Origin: Tenrec ecaudatus
Lineage: Eukaryota > Chordata > Mammalia > Afrosoricida > Tenrecidae
Assembly (NCBI RefSeq): GCF_050624435.1
Contig: NC_134542.1
Location: 8,242,497 to 8,306,496 of the forward strand
Direction: 5' to 3'
Length of the DNA: 64,000 bases
In this document: positions 1 to 64,000 of the stretch, one piece after another
How the letters are laid out: each line of letters begins with the position of its first letter
Position numbering within the stretch: position 1 is the first letter of the stretch
Position numbers and translations under genes: made by a program
Notes under the pieces: generated by a model
Databases searched by the model: none
What the model saw: only the letters and a program-made list of their open reading frames with translations
What the model was told of the DNA's origin: nothing

Positions 1-335
1 ATTTAAAATTTTTATGGTAGGTTTCACTCTTGTCTGCAGCTGATCTGACCCCCATGGAGCAGGAAATTTGTTGCACTTTAATTTTTCAGTCAGGATTGAG
101 ATGTTCATGGTATTGGCTACTGCTTCTGCTGTAAGTAATCTGCCCTCTTTAATTAGGGCATGAACATGGTTAATTGTTCCCTCAAAAATTTATATGGATG
201 ATCTACAACTTATAGCTTCATCTTCAACATCATCTCATCCTTATTTAAAACAAGTTATCCATCCATAAACCAACAATCCAATGGGGGGTGTTTTCCCTAT
301 AAAGCATACATTATTTCACCATTCTCCCACCCAAG
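1..335 (-). mobile_element. mariner (Tc1/mariner) transposase relic, cut by the window edge
   Basis: On the minus strand, frames read GTINHVHALIKEGRLLTAEA, VANTMNISILTEKLK and WGSDQLQT, the helix-turn-helix and linker region of a mariner transposase. Further upstream VYGWITCFK and DDVEDE match the N-terminal HTH part. A short in-frame deletion follows NISI, and there are stop codons, so it is dead. The catalytic domain would lie left of the window. Bases 335-470 may be its 5' end. Confidence 0.75.
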
Positions 336-539
336 CTTCATTATGATTTTGATGCCTGTTCCGTTTAGCAGAATTCATGTTGGCATTTTTCAAACGGATG
401 CCTCACCCTTCTTGGCGCCTCAAACAGGATCCTGTTCATACGTGCTCTATCAGGTTAGATGTACTGAATTTTGGTGCACAACAACCCCAAAACATATCAA
501 TCCAGGGCGGATGATACCTTCAGGACCAGGGGTGTGAGG

Positions 540-955
540 GGCGATACTGGGAGGGTAGAGGGTGAGTGGGTTGGAAAGATGGAATCAATTACAAGGATCT
601 ACATGTGACCTCCTCCCTGGGGGACGGACAACAGAAAAGGGGGTGAAGGGAGACATGGGACAGGGCAAGATATGACAAAATAATAATTTATAAATTATCA
701 AGGGCTCATGAGGGAGGGGGGAGCGGGGAGGGAGGGGAATAAAGAGGATCTGATGCAAAGGGCTTAAGTGGAGAGCAAATGCTTTGAAAATGATGAGGGC
801 AAAGAATGTACAGATGTGCTTTATACAATTGATGTATGTATGGATTATGATAAGAGTTGTATGAGTCCCTACTAAAATGTTTTAAAAAAAATAACAAAAA
901 AACCAAGGAAATCCATGTATTGTTTTTCCATAATCCACGCTTTCCATGAATGTTT
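540..955 (+). repeat. L1-type LINE 3' UTR end (lineage-specific)
   Basis: The block 'ctgggggacggacaacagaaaa', the 'aataatttataaattatcaagggctcatga' stretch and the end 'agagttgtatgagtccctactaaaatg' followed by an A-rich tail recur in both orientations at 15.7, 42.3, 47.9 and 48.6 kb. This is the 3' end of an abundant LINE of this genome. Confidence 0.75.
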
Positions 956-959
956 TGAA

Positions 960-1480
960 GACCCATTGTACGATAAAAAGATAAATATTAAATGTATTTG
1001 AAGCAATACACATTTAGGGTCTTACAGTACTGATTCCGTTTGGTGTGCTAATGGCATAAAAATGTATTGGAAAAGGATGCAGTAACAAAAACCTAAACTA
1101 CAGGGCCTCTGGTTGATGGTTAGGCAACCGAAAGCGAGGAAATGAATATCAGCAACGGGAGCCTATGGTAAACAGCAACGAGTCACAAGTCTTCCTGCCC
1201 AGAGTCTTCAGGAAAGAGGTTAAATAATGGAATATTACTTGTATTTCTGTTGATACTCGTTCTATGAATGAGAAAGTGGAAAAACTATATAGCCACTCGA
1301 CACTTCCTGGTGCATTGAATAAAAGGTCAACCAACATGACAAACTTCATGTGCAAACAGCAGTAGCTTTTCATGCTGGGCAGTATTCAGTAATAAAACAC
1401 AGTGGTGAAGTGAACACTTTCCCAATAGCAGTAAAAACTATAAAATATCTGGAAAGAAAAGAATTGGCAATATAATTCTA
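960..1480. other. SP100 downstream region, nothing recognised
   Basis: AT-rich sequence after the last SP100 exon. No coding exon, RNA gene or repeat family that I know stands out. Confidence 0.4.
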
Positions 1481-1800
1481 AATAAAAATATATTTTATTG
1501 TATTTTTGGTGAAAGTATACACAGCAAAATAGGTTCCCATGTAACAATCTCTACTGAGTAACTTACTCAGATTGGTTAATGCTCTCGTTATCTCCCTGGC
1601 GGTTGTTGCGTTCTCATTAACTTGACGCTCATTGCCCAACCCCTTCTCCATGCGTGAGAGCAACTGTTGACCATTTGGTCCCAAGGGAATTGTAAAAACA
1701 AATGGGCAGGAATCGCACAGACAAAACACGTTTGAAAAAGAAGCGCTGATGGTGCCAGAAGAATGATTAAATGTGTTTGGGAAGAAGCGCAGCCAGGATG
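1480..1800 (-). repeat. old L1 3' end
   Basis: Starts 'attttattgtatttttggtgaaagtatacacagcaaaatagg', then 'gttgttgcgttctcatta' and 'caactgttgaccatttggtc', the antisense 3' end of an old afrotherian L1. A related opening lies at 36240. Confidence 0.5.
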
Positions 1801-2172
1801 CTCCTTAGAAATGAGCCTGGCGTGAGTTGGTCTTGGCAACCTTGGGCATGTCATAAAGAAGACTCAATCACTGGAGAACGACATCGTGGTCGACAAAGTA
1901 AAGAGTCAGCAAAATAGTGCAAAGCTTTGAATGAGACGAACGGAGTGACTCTTGAACTCATGGGCTCAGGCCATTTCTGTTATTGGGGTAATGCTGCAGG
2001 ACCAAAGAACATTTTGGTCTGTGGTGTGTAGGCCACCATGTGTCAGAGCCAACTCAATGGTACCTAACAACACGCTGATCTTTGACTGGAACAGGCAGAG
2101 TGATTAACGGGGCCTCAGGCAAGGAATCCGGTAACTGCAAGAGGGTCTCAAGCGGGCAATAGAAATCAATTC

Positions 2173-54479
<52,307 letters not shown>

Positions 54480-54489
54480 CTGAGAGTTT

Positions 54490-56685
54490 GTAGTCAGGTG
54501 GAGTTGTATTTAAAGTACATTTTGGGTCATAAGTTATTTGCTCCCCGTGTTAAATGGGGCCCAACAGGAAAGCATAAAAAAATCTAAACACTTAGAGCAG
54601 AAATCATTTAATACAGGGCGTTGGAAACCCAGGGGAAGGCCAAGCTGAGAAGTCCACATGAGAGAGGGCAGCAGGTTAGAGAAGGGTCAACAGAAAGCTG
54701 CAGCAAGGACCCCAGAGGCCAGGTGGTCACCAGGTAGGTGGAAACTGGAACCATGGCTGGTGTGCGTGGTAGGAGGTAGAGCCATGGAGGAGATGCAGCT
54801 CCTGCAAGAACAGCTGTTTGTGGCAGGAAGTGACGGGGGAAATATCCTGATTTCTTCTTTCCTCCAATACTCCTATCTAGAGCTAGTGTCTCCCATTGCA
54901 GGAGCAAAACAGGAAGCCAGATAGCAAGGGAAGGTGGCCTGTTGGGGTCAAGGTCAAGGTAAGAGATAACCAAGGAATAAATACAAAGACATACAAGTCC
55001 GGGACCAGTACACACTCTCTCTTCTGCTCATGATCAATTTTGTCTTCCCACCCTAACTGTTCCCACTCATCTCAATAATATTTCAATGGTTAGATATATT
55101 TTTCCAATACAGTTTAGTGTTTCTTTTCATTTAATGAGATTGTTCTAAATAAAATAATTTATTTAAAGTATGACTTAAAATAATTAGAAAAGTTTCAATA
55201 TAGAAGGTGGGCCCTAGTGCATTCTTTTCCGCCACCATCTTAGCTCTTGAGGGTTCTCATGTTTGGGGTCCTGAGTCTGAGACACAGCTCTTAGTCCACC
55301 TTCGCATGTCGCAGTAAGCTTTCCTTGATGGATTTGGCTTTTGGACACTTGGTTGGTGGTTTATTATCCTATTGATGCATTATTTGGGTCTCAGGTGAAA
55401 GTTGAGCACCCTCTGTCCATCACGAGGATGCTCCCAGATTCCAAGTGAGGTTGCCCCTTGAACACACTGCGAGTTATGTAGAATCTCCTGTCCCCCACCC
55501 TCACACACTTCACCCCGCTTCCTCTGTTCATTATTAATGACCATCCTATCCATTCACCCTTCCTGTGCCCACTGTCTGCTCTAGTCATTGAGCAGCTGAG
55601 AAGAGGATTCATGTACTTGGCATTTGAAAATACTTTTTGAGCGTTCATTTCTTCTTTAAATAAAAGTGAGTTTTCAAAGGACTCTCACATCAGTTCCTTG
55701 CTCACCAGCTCCATGACTCCAGCACTGGCCCCCAGGGATAGAATGTCAAAGCATCAAAGTTGTTGTCAGACTCAAGCAAGACAGAGACAGCAAAGTTTGC
55801 AGCTAGTAAATTGCACCTGGAGAAAGCTCAGATCCCCCCAAGCCATCGAGATTCACAGCAGGCATGTTTGAGAAGTTAGGGAAGCAGTCATCTCCCATAG
55901 CAACATAAGGATAAACACTGCTTCTCCAGAACTTGGAGAATTTGCAGATGCAAAGAAAAATCAGGGCAATCAGTAGCGAAAGAGACAACTCCTAGAGCAT
56001 TCCACAATGGGACAGGTACAACCAAGAACTGCAGAATAGTCCAGAGGAACAGACCAACATCAGGTGCGGAATCTGCATACAACCAGGGTAGGCTTTCATG
56101 AACGTTTTCGCCATTTCCTGGGGGCATGGGGGGAGGGGTGGAAGGGCAGAAGCAGCAGTTAATTTCAGATGTTGACATAAGAATTTCATCATTCTAACTC
56201 AATCCATTTTTTTTCTTTGTCTTTAAAGAACAGGAGTTCAAAGTCCCCTACTTTAGCCAATACAAATCCCATTGGACCTGGTGGTTCCTACCTGACCCTT
56301 GCTATCAGAATCCAGCCCCTTGAATGGGGAGACTGAGTCCAATGAACACAGGCTGAGGGCTTTGCCAGGTCAGCTTCCCCAAATGTCCTCCTTGGGATAT
56401 TGTCTTATCCTGACACCCTTGCTACAGTGGACCTGACTCTGCCCCAAGAGCTTCCCCTACCTAGTGACCTAACCTTCTTAGTTCCTACAACGTTCTGTTG
56501 CCTTTCCCAGCGCCCTCCCACACCCTCTCTTTCCTCGGACTTGCCATCAGGATATCAGTGTCTGGTCCTCCTCTGCCTTCTCCTGCTCTTACTGTATCGT
56601 TTTTCGTGTATCTTTATCGCCTTACAAAAATTTCCCCATTTTTGTTTTATATATCTGTCTTTTCCACTAGACTAAATAGTAGTGC
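54490..56685. other. SP100 intron, no family recognised
   Basis: About 2.2 kb between the most 5' exon placed and the next SINE. Upstream SP100 exons (HSR domain) were looked for and not seen. Confidence 0.35.
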
Positions 56686-56687
56686 AT

Positions 56688-56922
56688 CCAGGAGCCCTGG
56701 TGGCATAGTGGCTGTGAGTTTAGCTGCTAATTACAAGGTCAGTAGTTCAAAACCACCACCTGCTCCTTGGGAGAAAGACAGGACTTTCTACTCCTGTAAA
56801 GAGTTCCAGTCTCAGAAATTCACAGTCTCAGAAATTCACAGAAATTCCAGTCTCAGAAATTCACCCTGTCCCATAGGGTGGCTATGAGTTGGCATCAACT
56901 CCATGGCAGTGGTTGCATGAGT
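56688..56922 (+). repeat. AfroSINE with internal tandem duplication
   Basis: 'aggagccctggtggcatagtggctgtgag' head and 'gctatgagttggcatcaactccatggcagtgg' end. 'cagtctcagaaattca' occurs three times inside (about 56811-56864), lengthening the copy by about 45 bases. Confidence 0.9.
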
Positions 56923-57019
56923 GAGTGAAGTAGCAGTGTAGTGTTAGGAATGCAAGCTCTAGGTTTAGAATGACTGGATTAGTCCTTGTTCTCTTCACCT
57001 CAGGACAATCATATACAGA

Positions 57020-57222
57020 AGGGACCCTGGTAGTGTAGTGGTTAAGTTCTTTGATCCTAACTGAGAGGTCAGTGGTTTGAACCCACCGGCTGCTATGTGG
57101 GAGAAACATATGGAAATCTGCTTCTATAAAGATTTATAGCCTTAGAAACGATGAAGCAGCCCACTCTGTCTCACAGGGTCACCATGAGCTGAAATAGACT
57201 TGAAGACAATAGGTTTTATTGA
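57020..57222 (+). repeat. AfroSINE
   Basis: 'gggaccctggtagtgtagtggttaagttctttgatcctaac', 'ggtcagtggtttgaaccc' and 'gggtcaccatgagctgaaatagacttgaagac'. Confidence 0.88.
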
Positions 57223-57229
57223 TAAATCA

Positions 57230-58970
57230 CATACACAGTCTCTCTAGATTTCAGTTTCTTTATCTAACCTTGAAGTGCAGCGATGAACGCTGAATCCACA
57301 ATCAACAAAGAGTAAATATTCAACAAAGGTGAGTTGCTGGCTGTTTGGCTTCTTGATTATTGCTCTTTACCCCATTTCACCTCTCCTCCATTCTTTCTCT
57401 TTCTCAAAGTGGCCACATCCCTCTGCACATAGCTCGGCCACTTCCTTCATTGTCTACATGATTGTCTTTCCTCTGGACCTTTCCTGCTCTGAAAGCAGCA
57501 CCCCCACATTTAAATGGTGCCCTTTCTGCTATCACCAAGGATCCCCTCCTGGATGGTGACCATGAGTCATAATTGTTGACATTTCGCAGCTATCTACTGT
57601 TCTTTCTAAATCATAATGTATTCCAAATATTCACATTAAATCTGGGTTGATTGTGGCATTTGGGTTCCTCTTCCTTCATCTCGGTTGTTGGGCCAACAGC
57701 TCAGGGGCTCCACATCTGGTTAGGAACCCCAGAACTCCCTGCCTTCTCCATGTCCTTCAGCATCTCATTCCTGGGTCAGCATCTCCACTCCACAACTAGG
57801 TCCCCAGGTCTCTTGCATTCTTTCTCTCATAATAGACAAGAAAGCATCTTTTATCCAGTTAGAATTACCTTGCTCCAGCCTTGGTTGGCTTCCAGATTCC
57901 TCACTTTCTTGGCAATTAAAAAAGCCCCGAACAACTAACAAGAGGAAGAAAAGGGAATTTAGAGATCTCCAGAAGAGACAGCATCTCCTAATCACAAGTC
58001 TTGGATCTTCCAGTCTTTGGGCCACTCAGAACTTACAGTGTTTCATGTGACCTAAGCCTCTCTCCTCATCCACTGTGATATCCAGGAGGATATCCCAACA
58101 GGGATTCTTTGGCTTTCTACACAGAAACCTGCCCCAGGATTTAAGAATAAAAGAGTACTGGGACTATTGCATTCATTATTGGTTCACATTAAAAATTATT
58201 AGATAGCAGGGAAATACATAAAATTAAATAATAGACGTACCATGTGTTTTAAGAAACAAAAAATAAGGATTGCCCAGGTACAGGGCTTAAATTGTGTAGC
58301 AATGAATCCATAAAACATACATTTAAAATTATTCTAGACCATCGTAATTTTGATCATGCTGGATCAAACTTGATACTTGGCCAGTTGACTACCTTATGGA
58401 TGCGACCTGAATTTGTTCTGGGTGTATGTATCGCTTCCGTATTCTATGACAGACATCTCTTCCCTGGATTTTTGAATTTTGATGGGGGTCTTTTCCTTCT
58501 TGTGTATTATTTGTATTTTTGCCTTTGTATTATTAAGATTTTATCCTTAACATCTTAGCGCGATTTCTTGTTTATTGTTTTCTGTTTGGTCTCCCAGCTG
58601 TGAAGAACCGGAGGTGTGGATGCATACTGCTAATAACAGATTCAAGGGGATATAGGGAATGCTGGGTGGGTGATAGGGAGGGAAAGGGGATTTTGGGAGT
58701 AAATAACGAAGATGGGAGGGAGGAGGAAGCACTAGAATGGATGTGAATGCATAACCCATTTTAAAGGCGATTTAACCATGGGGATGGGTGGGGATGCTCA
58801 AAAAGTGATGTGGTAACGATTGTACAATTCTCCTCGATGTGACTGAATGACTGAACTATTGAATTGTAAGATATGTAAACTACGTGCCAATAAGACTGTT
58901 GGGGAAAAATGAGTCTAGAAAAGAGGGGGATGTGGGCTTAATTGTACTAGGGCGTATGTATCATTTGCTT
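57230..58970. other. intron or upstream region, no family recognised
   Basis: No named repeat and no supportable exon. The 58.3-58.9 kb part is AT-rich. Confidence 0.35.
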
Positions 58971-58971
58971 G

Positions 58972-58972
<1 letters not shown>

Positions 58973-59020
<48 letters not shown>
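58973..59020. repeat. (CA)n microsatellite
   Basis: About 23 CA units. Confidence 0.97.
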
Positions 59021-59021
<1 letters not shown>

Positions 59022-59414
59022 CACTTTTTTCTAGAAACATGGACGTTTTCAACCACTGCTTTCCCAGAGTTATCTGTGTTTTTTCTCGGTTGCATGCTGT
59101 TTTCACGGACTGTTATATCAAAGGTTTCTGATTATCTAACTGGTAGCCAGTTTGAAATGACTTTGATACGGATTTTAAAAACCACCACAACAGCCGCCAA
59201 ACCTTACGTAGGAGTGGCAGAAATTCAAGGAGTGAAGGCTCCGTGTAGGGAGTGCTTTACTTGCCCTTCTAGCCATCATCCTCCAGTATGTGATGTATCA
59301 GAAATATTAGTCTCTCGGCTTATGGTTATGGGATTTTTGGAGTGAGTAGTCTGCTATGCTTATGAGGTAGGATTAATATAGGGCGTATCTTGAATTCCCA
59401 CTTTAGTAGCGGGT

Positions 59415-61395
59415 GTGGCTCAAGTTGTGGTTGTTAGGTGCCCTACAGTCGGTTCCAATCCTTAGTGACCTTATGCATAATTGAACGGATCACTGCCTGG
59501 TCCCGTGCCATCCTCACACCTGTGCTTATATTTGAGCCCATTCCTGCAGCCACGGTACCAGTCCATCTCCTTGAAGGCCTTCCTATTTTTCATTGCCTTC
59601 TACTTCACCAAACATCGTGTCCTTCTCCAGGGACTGATCTCTTTTGACAATATGTCCAAAGTTTGTGACATGACATCTCGTCATCCTGGCCTCTAAGGAG
59701 CACTCTGGCCGCACTTCCCAGGCAGATTTGTGTGTCCTTCTGGCAGTCCATGGTACTTTCAATATTCTTCTCCGGCACCACACTTCAATGGCATCCATTT
59801 TTCTTCGTCTTCTCTATTCAGTGTCCAACTCTGACATACATATGAAGCCACTGAAAGGCTGTGGCTTGGGTCATGCTCTCCATAGCCCTCAAAGAAATAG
59901 CCTTGCTTTTCACTTCTCTAAAGAGGTCTGTGCAGCAGATTTACCTAATGCAACGTGTCATTTGATCTCTTGACTGTTGCTTCCATGAGCACTGATTATG
60001 CATCCAAGCAAGTTAAAATCCTTGACAACTTCAACCTTTTCCCATTGATCATGATGTTAGTTATTGGGCCAGTTGTGAGGATTCTGATTTTCTTTACAGT
60101 GAGTTGTAGTCCATGCTGAAGGCTGCAATCCTTGACCTTCATCAGCCAGTGCTTCAAGTCCTCCTCACTTTCAGCAAGCAAGGTTGTGTTATCTGCATAT
60201 GATAGGTTGTTAATTAGCCTTCCTCCAATCTTGTTGTCACATAATTCTTCATATAAACCATCTTCTCCAGTGATTTGCTCAGCATCCACCTGAATAAGTA
60301 TGGTGAGAGGATACAACCCCGACACACACCTTTCCTAATTTTAAACCAGTCTTCCTTTGTGCTGTTTGCATAACTGTCTCTTGATCCATGTACAAGTTCT
60401 GAATGAGCATAATGAGGTGTTCTGGGACCCCCATTCTTCTTAAGGATGTCCATAGTTTGTTATGATACACACAGTCACATGTCTTTGCACAGTCAATGCA
60501 ACACAAGTAAACTTCTTTCTGGTACTCTCTGCTTTCAGCCAAGATTCATCTGCCATCAGCAATAATACCCCTTGCTCCTTCCCCTCTTCTGAATCCTGTT
60601 TGAACCTCTGGAAGCTCCCTATCAATATACTGCTTCAAACATTTTTGGATGATCTTCAACAACATTTTATTTTCATGTGATAGCAATGGTATTGTTATAC
60701 AATTAGAGAATTCTGTTGGGTCACTTTTCTTTGGAAGAGTTACAAATATAGACCTTCCTCCAGTCAGTTGGCCAAGTCTTCCAAATTTCCTGGCATAGAC
60801 AAGCGCCTTCAGTGTTTCCTCAGCTTGTTGAAATATTTCACTGGTCATTCTATCAATTCCCGGAGCCTCGTTTTTGGTTAATGCATTCAGTGCCGCTTGA
60901 ACTTCTTCCTTCAGCACCATTGCTAGCTCTTCAAACAGTGGGATGTCAACCACTTCATTTTGGTAAAGTGCTTCTGTGTAGTCTTTCCATCTACTTTTGA
61001 TGTTTCCTGCATCACTCAATATTTTGCGTTAGAATCTTTCAAGATTCCAATTTAGGCTTGAATTTTTTTCTTGAGTTCTTGCAGTTTCAGGTATCCTAGA
61101 GTTCAAATAGTACCTTCTGGTTTTCTAATTCTAGGTCCTTGCACATCTCGTTATAATATTTGGCTTTGTCTTTTCTAGCTGCCCTTTGAGAGGTTCTATT
61201 CAGCTCTTTGACTTCATCAGTTCTTTAATTTTCCACTCCATGGCAAACTAAAAGCAAGTTTCCAAAGTCTCTTTTGACATACACTTTGATCTTTATTTTC
61301 TTCCTGTATTTCTAGTGACTCTTTGCTTTCTTCATGAATGATGTTTTTGATGTCCTCCCACAGTTCATTAAGTCTTCTGTTGCTATAATTTATTG
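59415..61395 (-). mobile_element. RTE LINE, reverse transcriptase to 3' end
   Basis: Minus strand, reading order: ELWEDIKNIIHEESKES, RWKDYTEALYQNEVVD, EAPGIDRMTSEIF, TLPKKSDPTEFSNC, YIDRELPEVQTGFRRG, YLCCIDCAKTCDCVYHNKLW, RMGVPEHLIMLIQNLY, VCRGCILSPYLF, LSYADNTTLLAESEEDLKHW (YADD box changed to YADN), PITNIMINGKRLK, then WTARRTHKSAWEV and FGHIVKRDQSLEKD. The 3' end at 59430 matches the AfroSINE tail. This is the best-preserved RTE here, with a few frameshifts. Its 5' part continues beyond an insertion, at 61880. Confidence 0.93.
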
Positions 61396-61879
61396 TGCCA
61401 GCCTGGCCGATAAACACAAGTAGGACTGACTGAAGGGCAGAGGGATAAATGGCTCGGTGAGCCTCACCTTGGTTGTTCTGTGCCTCAGTTTAAAGGGGTA
61501 CACTACCTGTGGGATGCCTAGCCTGTGGTCTGTGTCACTGTAAGTTGAGGTCCCTTTAAGCCCACACGATTGGAATGTTCATCTCTGGAGCTGGGGACTG
61601 ACAGTTGATGACAGTTGGGGACCTGCTTTGCTGTTTGCTGCCTGGATATATATAGCCCAGCTCTCTCTAGAGAAGGGGACTGGCAACTGGCAGCTCTCAA
61701 GTCTTGAAGGACTGCTAGTGTCTCACTGCTTTATAATTTAACTGTTAATTTCTTGTATTATCTATCTGTATATTATTTAACGGTTCGTTTCTTGAATTAT
61801 ACATCTATCTTTATAAATATATTTATATATAATTACTAGCAATCTGGTTTGTCTCTCTAGAGAACCCTGTCCAATACAT
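61396..61879 (+). mobile_element. unnamed insertion (family C) inside the RTE
   Basis: About 480 bases separate the two RTE parts. It ends with an AT-rich patch and 'ctggtttgtctctctagagaaccctgtccaatac', inverted to the start of the repeat at 46790. It holds no reading frame of note. The type (LTR or non-autonomous element) is unclear. Confidence 0.5.
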
Positions 61880-62340
61880 CTGTCATTAGCGTTTGAAGAG
61901 TCAAATCTATTCTTATTTTGGCTCTTGTGGGCTTGTTTGAATTTTCTTCAGCTTCAAACTGAACTTACATATGAGCCACTGGGGGTCTGTTCCATCGTCG
62001 GCCCCTGGTCTGGTTTTAGCTGCTGACACTGAGCTTCTCCAGTGTCCCTTCCCACAGATGTAGCCAATTTGGTCTTGGTATTCCATCTGGAGACGTCTGT
62101 GTGTATATTTGCTTATTGTGTGGTTGGAACAACAGTTTTGCTATGAACAAGTCATTGGTTTTGCAAAATTCTATCATGTGATTTCCAGCACTAATGTGTC
62201 CTCAATTTTTTGACACCATGAAGCTAAAATTATGCCTCCATCAAGACCCTAGATGTAGGTAAATACCATTTTGGTGACCTTCCTCTTTCTGAGCATGTGC
62301 AGAAGTCTAATTCTTATGCTGAATAATCCTGACAAACACC
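61880..62340 (-). mobile_element. RTE LINE, endonuclease region
   Basis: 'ttgcttattgtgtggttggaacaacagttttgctatgaacaagtcattggttttgcaaaattctatcatgtgatttcc' is the antisense endonuclease region of an RTE/BovB-type LINE. With 59415-61395 it makes an element of about 2.4 kb, 5'-truncated. Confidence 0.75.
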
Positions 62341-62370
62341 AATGAGACACCCTAGAAGAACCTACTAGAA

Positions 62371-62565
62371 CAGTGGTTCTCAACCTTCCTAAAATGCCAC
62401 TATCCTTTTGTACAGTTCCTCATGTTGTGATGACCTCCCAACTATAAAATTATTTTTGTTGCTACTTCATAACTGTCATTTTGCTACTGCTATGAACTGG
62501 GTGACTCCTGCAAAAGGGTTGTTTGACCCCCAAAGGGGTCGTGACCCACAGGTTGAGACCCGCTG
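62371..62565 (+). mobile_element. SPIN-type non-autonomous hAT transposon
   Basis: CAGTGGTTCTCAACCTTCC start and GGTTGAGACCCGCTG end. Flanks tactagaa and taactagaa form a target duplication with one extra base. The interior keeps 'aactataaaattatttttgttgctacttcataactg'. It is inserted just beyond the RTE endonuclease region. Confidence 0.92.
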
Positions 62566-62569
62566 TAAC

Positions 62570-63930
62570 TAGAAGAGCCTCGGTCTTGGACTTGGAGAGC
62601 CGTCTTGGCCATGTGAGTTCTGCTGTGCTCCTCTGCTCAACCTGCTAAGTAAAAGCTGCTTATTTGGCTTTTGGCCATTTTGCATCTCTGTAGATGTGCC
62701 AAGTGAGACCTTAGAAACTGCAATTACACTTTGGCAAATTTTGTTCTTTGGGTTTGGATCCTGCATCTGTCTCCAAACGAACTCACGTTCTCAGGACTTG
62801 AGCCTGTCATCGGGCCTAATCTGCCAGTCTCTCAGGCTTGTGAATCAAGAGCCTGTCGTTTGACTTGCTGATTCATCAGCCCCTACAACCAAAGGAGTGA
62901 ATAGATTCCATTTGACCGGCATCTAAACTACTGAGTTTGGACTTTCCAGCATCCACAAATATCGGAGCCATTTCCTCGATGGCTTGTGTATTCTCTGAGA
63001 CATTGGAGTGAATGTCAAACCTGAGATGTGGGGCAGAATCCTGAGAGGAGTGGTAGTTGATAGCAGAGATGAAGTGGTGGTGCAGCATTGGGGAAGAGTT
63101 GGATGTTTGGGGCATCTTGAACGTACCAATAGGGACTACTCATGCTGATCCTTCTAAAAGACATTCTTCACGCAACAAGAAAGATATTCTCTGAAAACTA
63201 CAATAGCAAGTGACCATTCTGAGGCTGGAAAGCGCCCCATGATATACCAGGACTAGGTCCTGGGAGGCTTTCCATGAGAGGAAGCCAGAATCCCAGTCCG
63301 GGATACCTGCATTTATGGTGAACCAGAGAATGTGGGAAGGGAGTGAGACTTCCTCAGCTCTGAGGGGACTCAAGGAAGGCAGGGGAGAGGGAGGGTGCTG
63401 TCGGGAAGGAGGCGGAGAAAACCCTCCAAAGCAGGGAGCAAGATGGAGGGAGTCTAGTGCAGGATGGCCGAGCACCTCCTGGGGCAGATGAAGATGAAAA
63501 GACCATGGGAGCCATAGGTGCTTTGTCACGCCCAGGTTGAGAGCGCAAATCCAGGTCAGACCAGGTGGAAGCTAAGAAGTGGACAGAAAGGGGAAGGGAG
63601 GCCATGTGTGTAGGTTTTTCAACAAAGGTCAAGGACCTTCTCTGCAAGGAGGCGATGGGTGTGAGGGACTGATGGACAGGGTGGACCATGACCTCCAGCT
63701 GCTGAACAGCTTCTGGGAAGCAGGTGGTTGAGGCAGGAGCAGCATCAGCCAAGGGGAATCCCGCACCCACAACGAAACCATCACAAATGAAGCCGGGATG
63801 TTGTCCACAAGGACTCCTAGTGGAGAGGAACAGCGATGGTGGCCTGCTGGTGAGCTGCTTCCTGTCCTACGTCCTTCTAAGTAAAGCTGCTGTCAGTGTG
63901 CGATCAAGCCACAAGGAACCTCATGACAGA
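62570..63930. other. no family recognised
   Basis: Contains minus-strand open stretches (up to 138 codons near 63.4-63.8 kb) without recognisable domains or splice context. 62.6-63.0 kb has the look of an old interspersed repeat, but I cannot name it. Confidence 0.3.
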
Positions 63931-64000
63931 TGTCTTGTTGAGTATTTTGTCCCTGCTGTCCAGCTCAGTGCTGGCACATGGTAGGAACTCAATGAATGGA
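63930..64000 (+). repeat. MIR 3' end
   Basis: 'gctcagtgctggcacatggtaggaactcaatgaatg' matches the MIR end 'cagtgcctggcacatagtaggcgctcaataaatg'. Confidence 0.7.

Noticed and set aside
190..240. YMDD-like reading on the plus strand, resembling a retroviral reverse transcriptase motif
   Set aside because: The plus frame has no other reverse transcriptase blocks. The same bases read on the minus strand continue a mariner transposase, which explains the region.
58884..59345. 153-codon plus-strand open frame with a His-Thr run
   Set aside because: It crosses a (CA)n microsatellite and has no conserved segment.

Overview
The window reads as vertebrate nuclear DNA from an afrotherian mammal, most likely a tenrec (Echinops telfairi or a close relative). 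This is inferred from repeat content alone. tRNA-derived AfroSINE copies ending in a 'gggtcgctatgagtcag...ttgatggca' block occur throughout. RTE LINEs carry the same 3' end. A LINE with the 'ttttattgggggctc...' 3' end is common. SPIN-type hAT transposons, known to be abundant in tenrec, appear five times. Introns are long, coding exons are sparse, and about half of the sequence is recognisable repeat.

The one real gene found lies on the minus strand and covers about 52 kb (54479 down to 2173). It is a nuclear-body speckled-protein gene that matches SP100 best. Sixteen exons could be placed by splice sites, reading phase and recognisable protein segments. In transcript order they are: five acidic linker exons between 54.5 and 33.8 kb, two short basic exons (24.5 and 14.9 kb), a two-exon SAND domain (14.2 and 12.0 kb), two small linker exons (11.2 and 10.0 kb), a two-exon PHD finger (6.8 and 5.4 kb), and a three-exon bromodomain region ending at the stop codon (5.0, 4.7 and 2.2 kb). 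The first exons, including the N-terminal HSR domain, lie beyond the right edge. A few middle exons known from the human gene were not found.

The introns are packed with mobile elements. From left to right the main ones are: a mariner transposase relic (1-335), SPIN copies (2.4, 14.5, 27.0, 30.5 and 62.4 kb), an old LINE split by a younger L1 3' end (15.2-16.55 kb), an L1 ORF2 3' end interrupted by a SINE (17.2-18.5 kb), RTE copies (19.8-20.7, 22.5-23.8 and 59.4-62.3 kb), a degraded antisense L1 (36.2-39.3 kb), a long lineage-specific L1 3' UTR (42.3-44.15 kb), an HMGN1 processed pseudogene (44.3-44.9 kb), an OC1-like hAT element (47.0 kb), and a 2.2 kb pogo/Tigger-type transposon with both ends and a broken transposase (52.08-54.29 kb).

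I see no prokaryotic features, no CRISPR array and no intact mobile-element gene. The points most worth a second look are the SP100 gene model, the pogo-type element inside an SP100 intron, and the concentration of several transposon families known for horizontal transfer.
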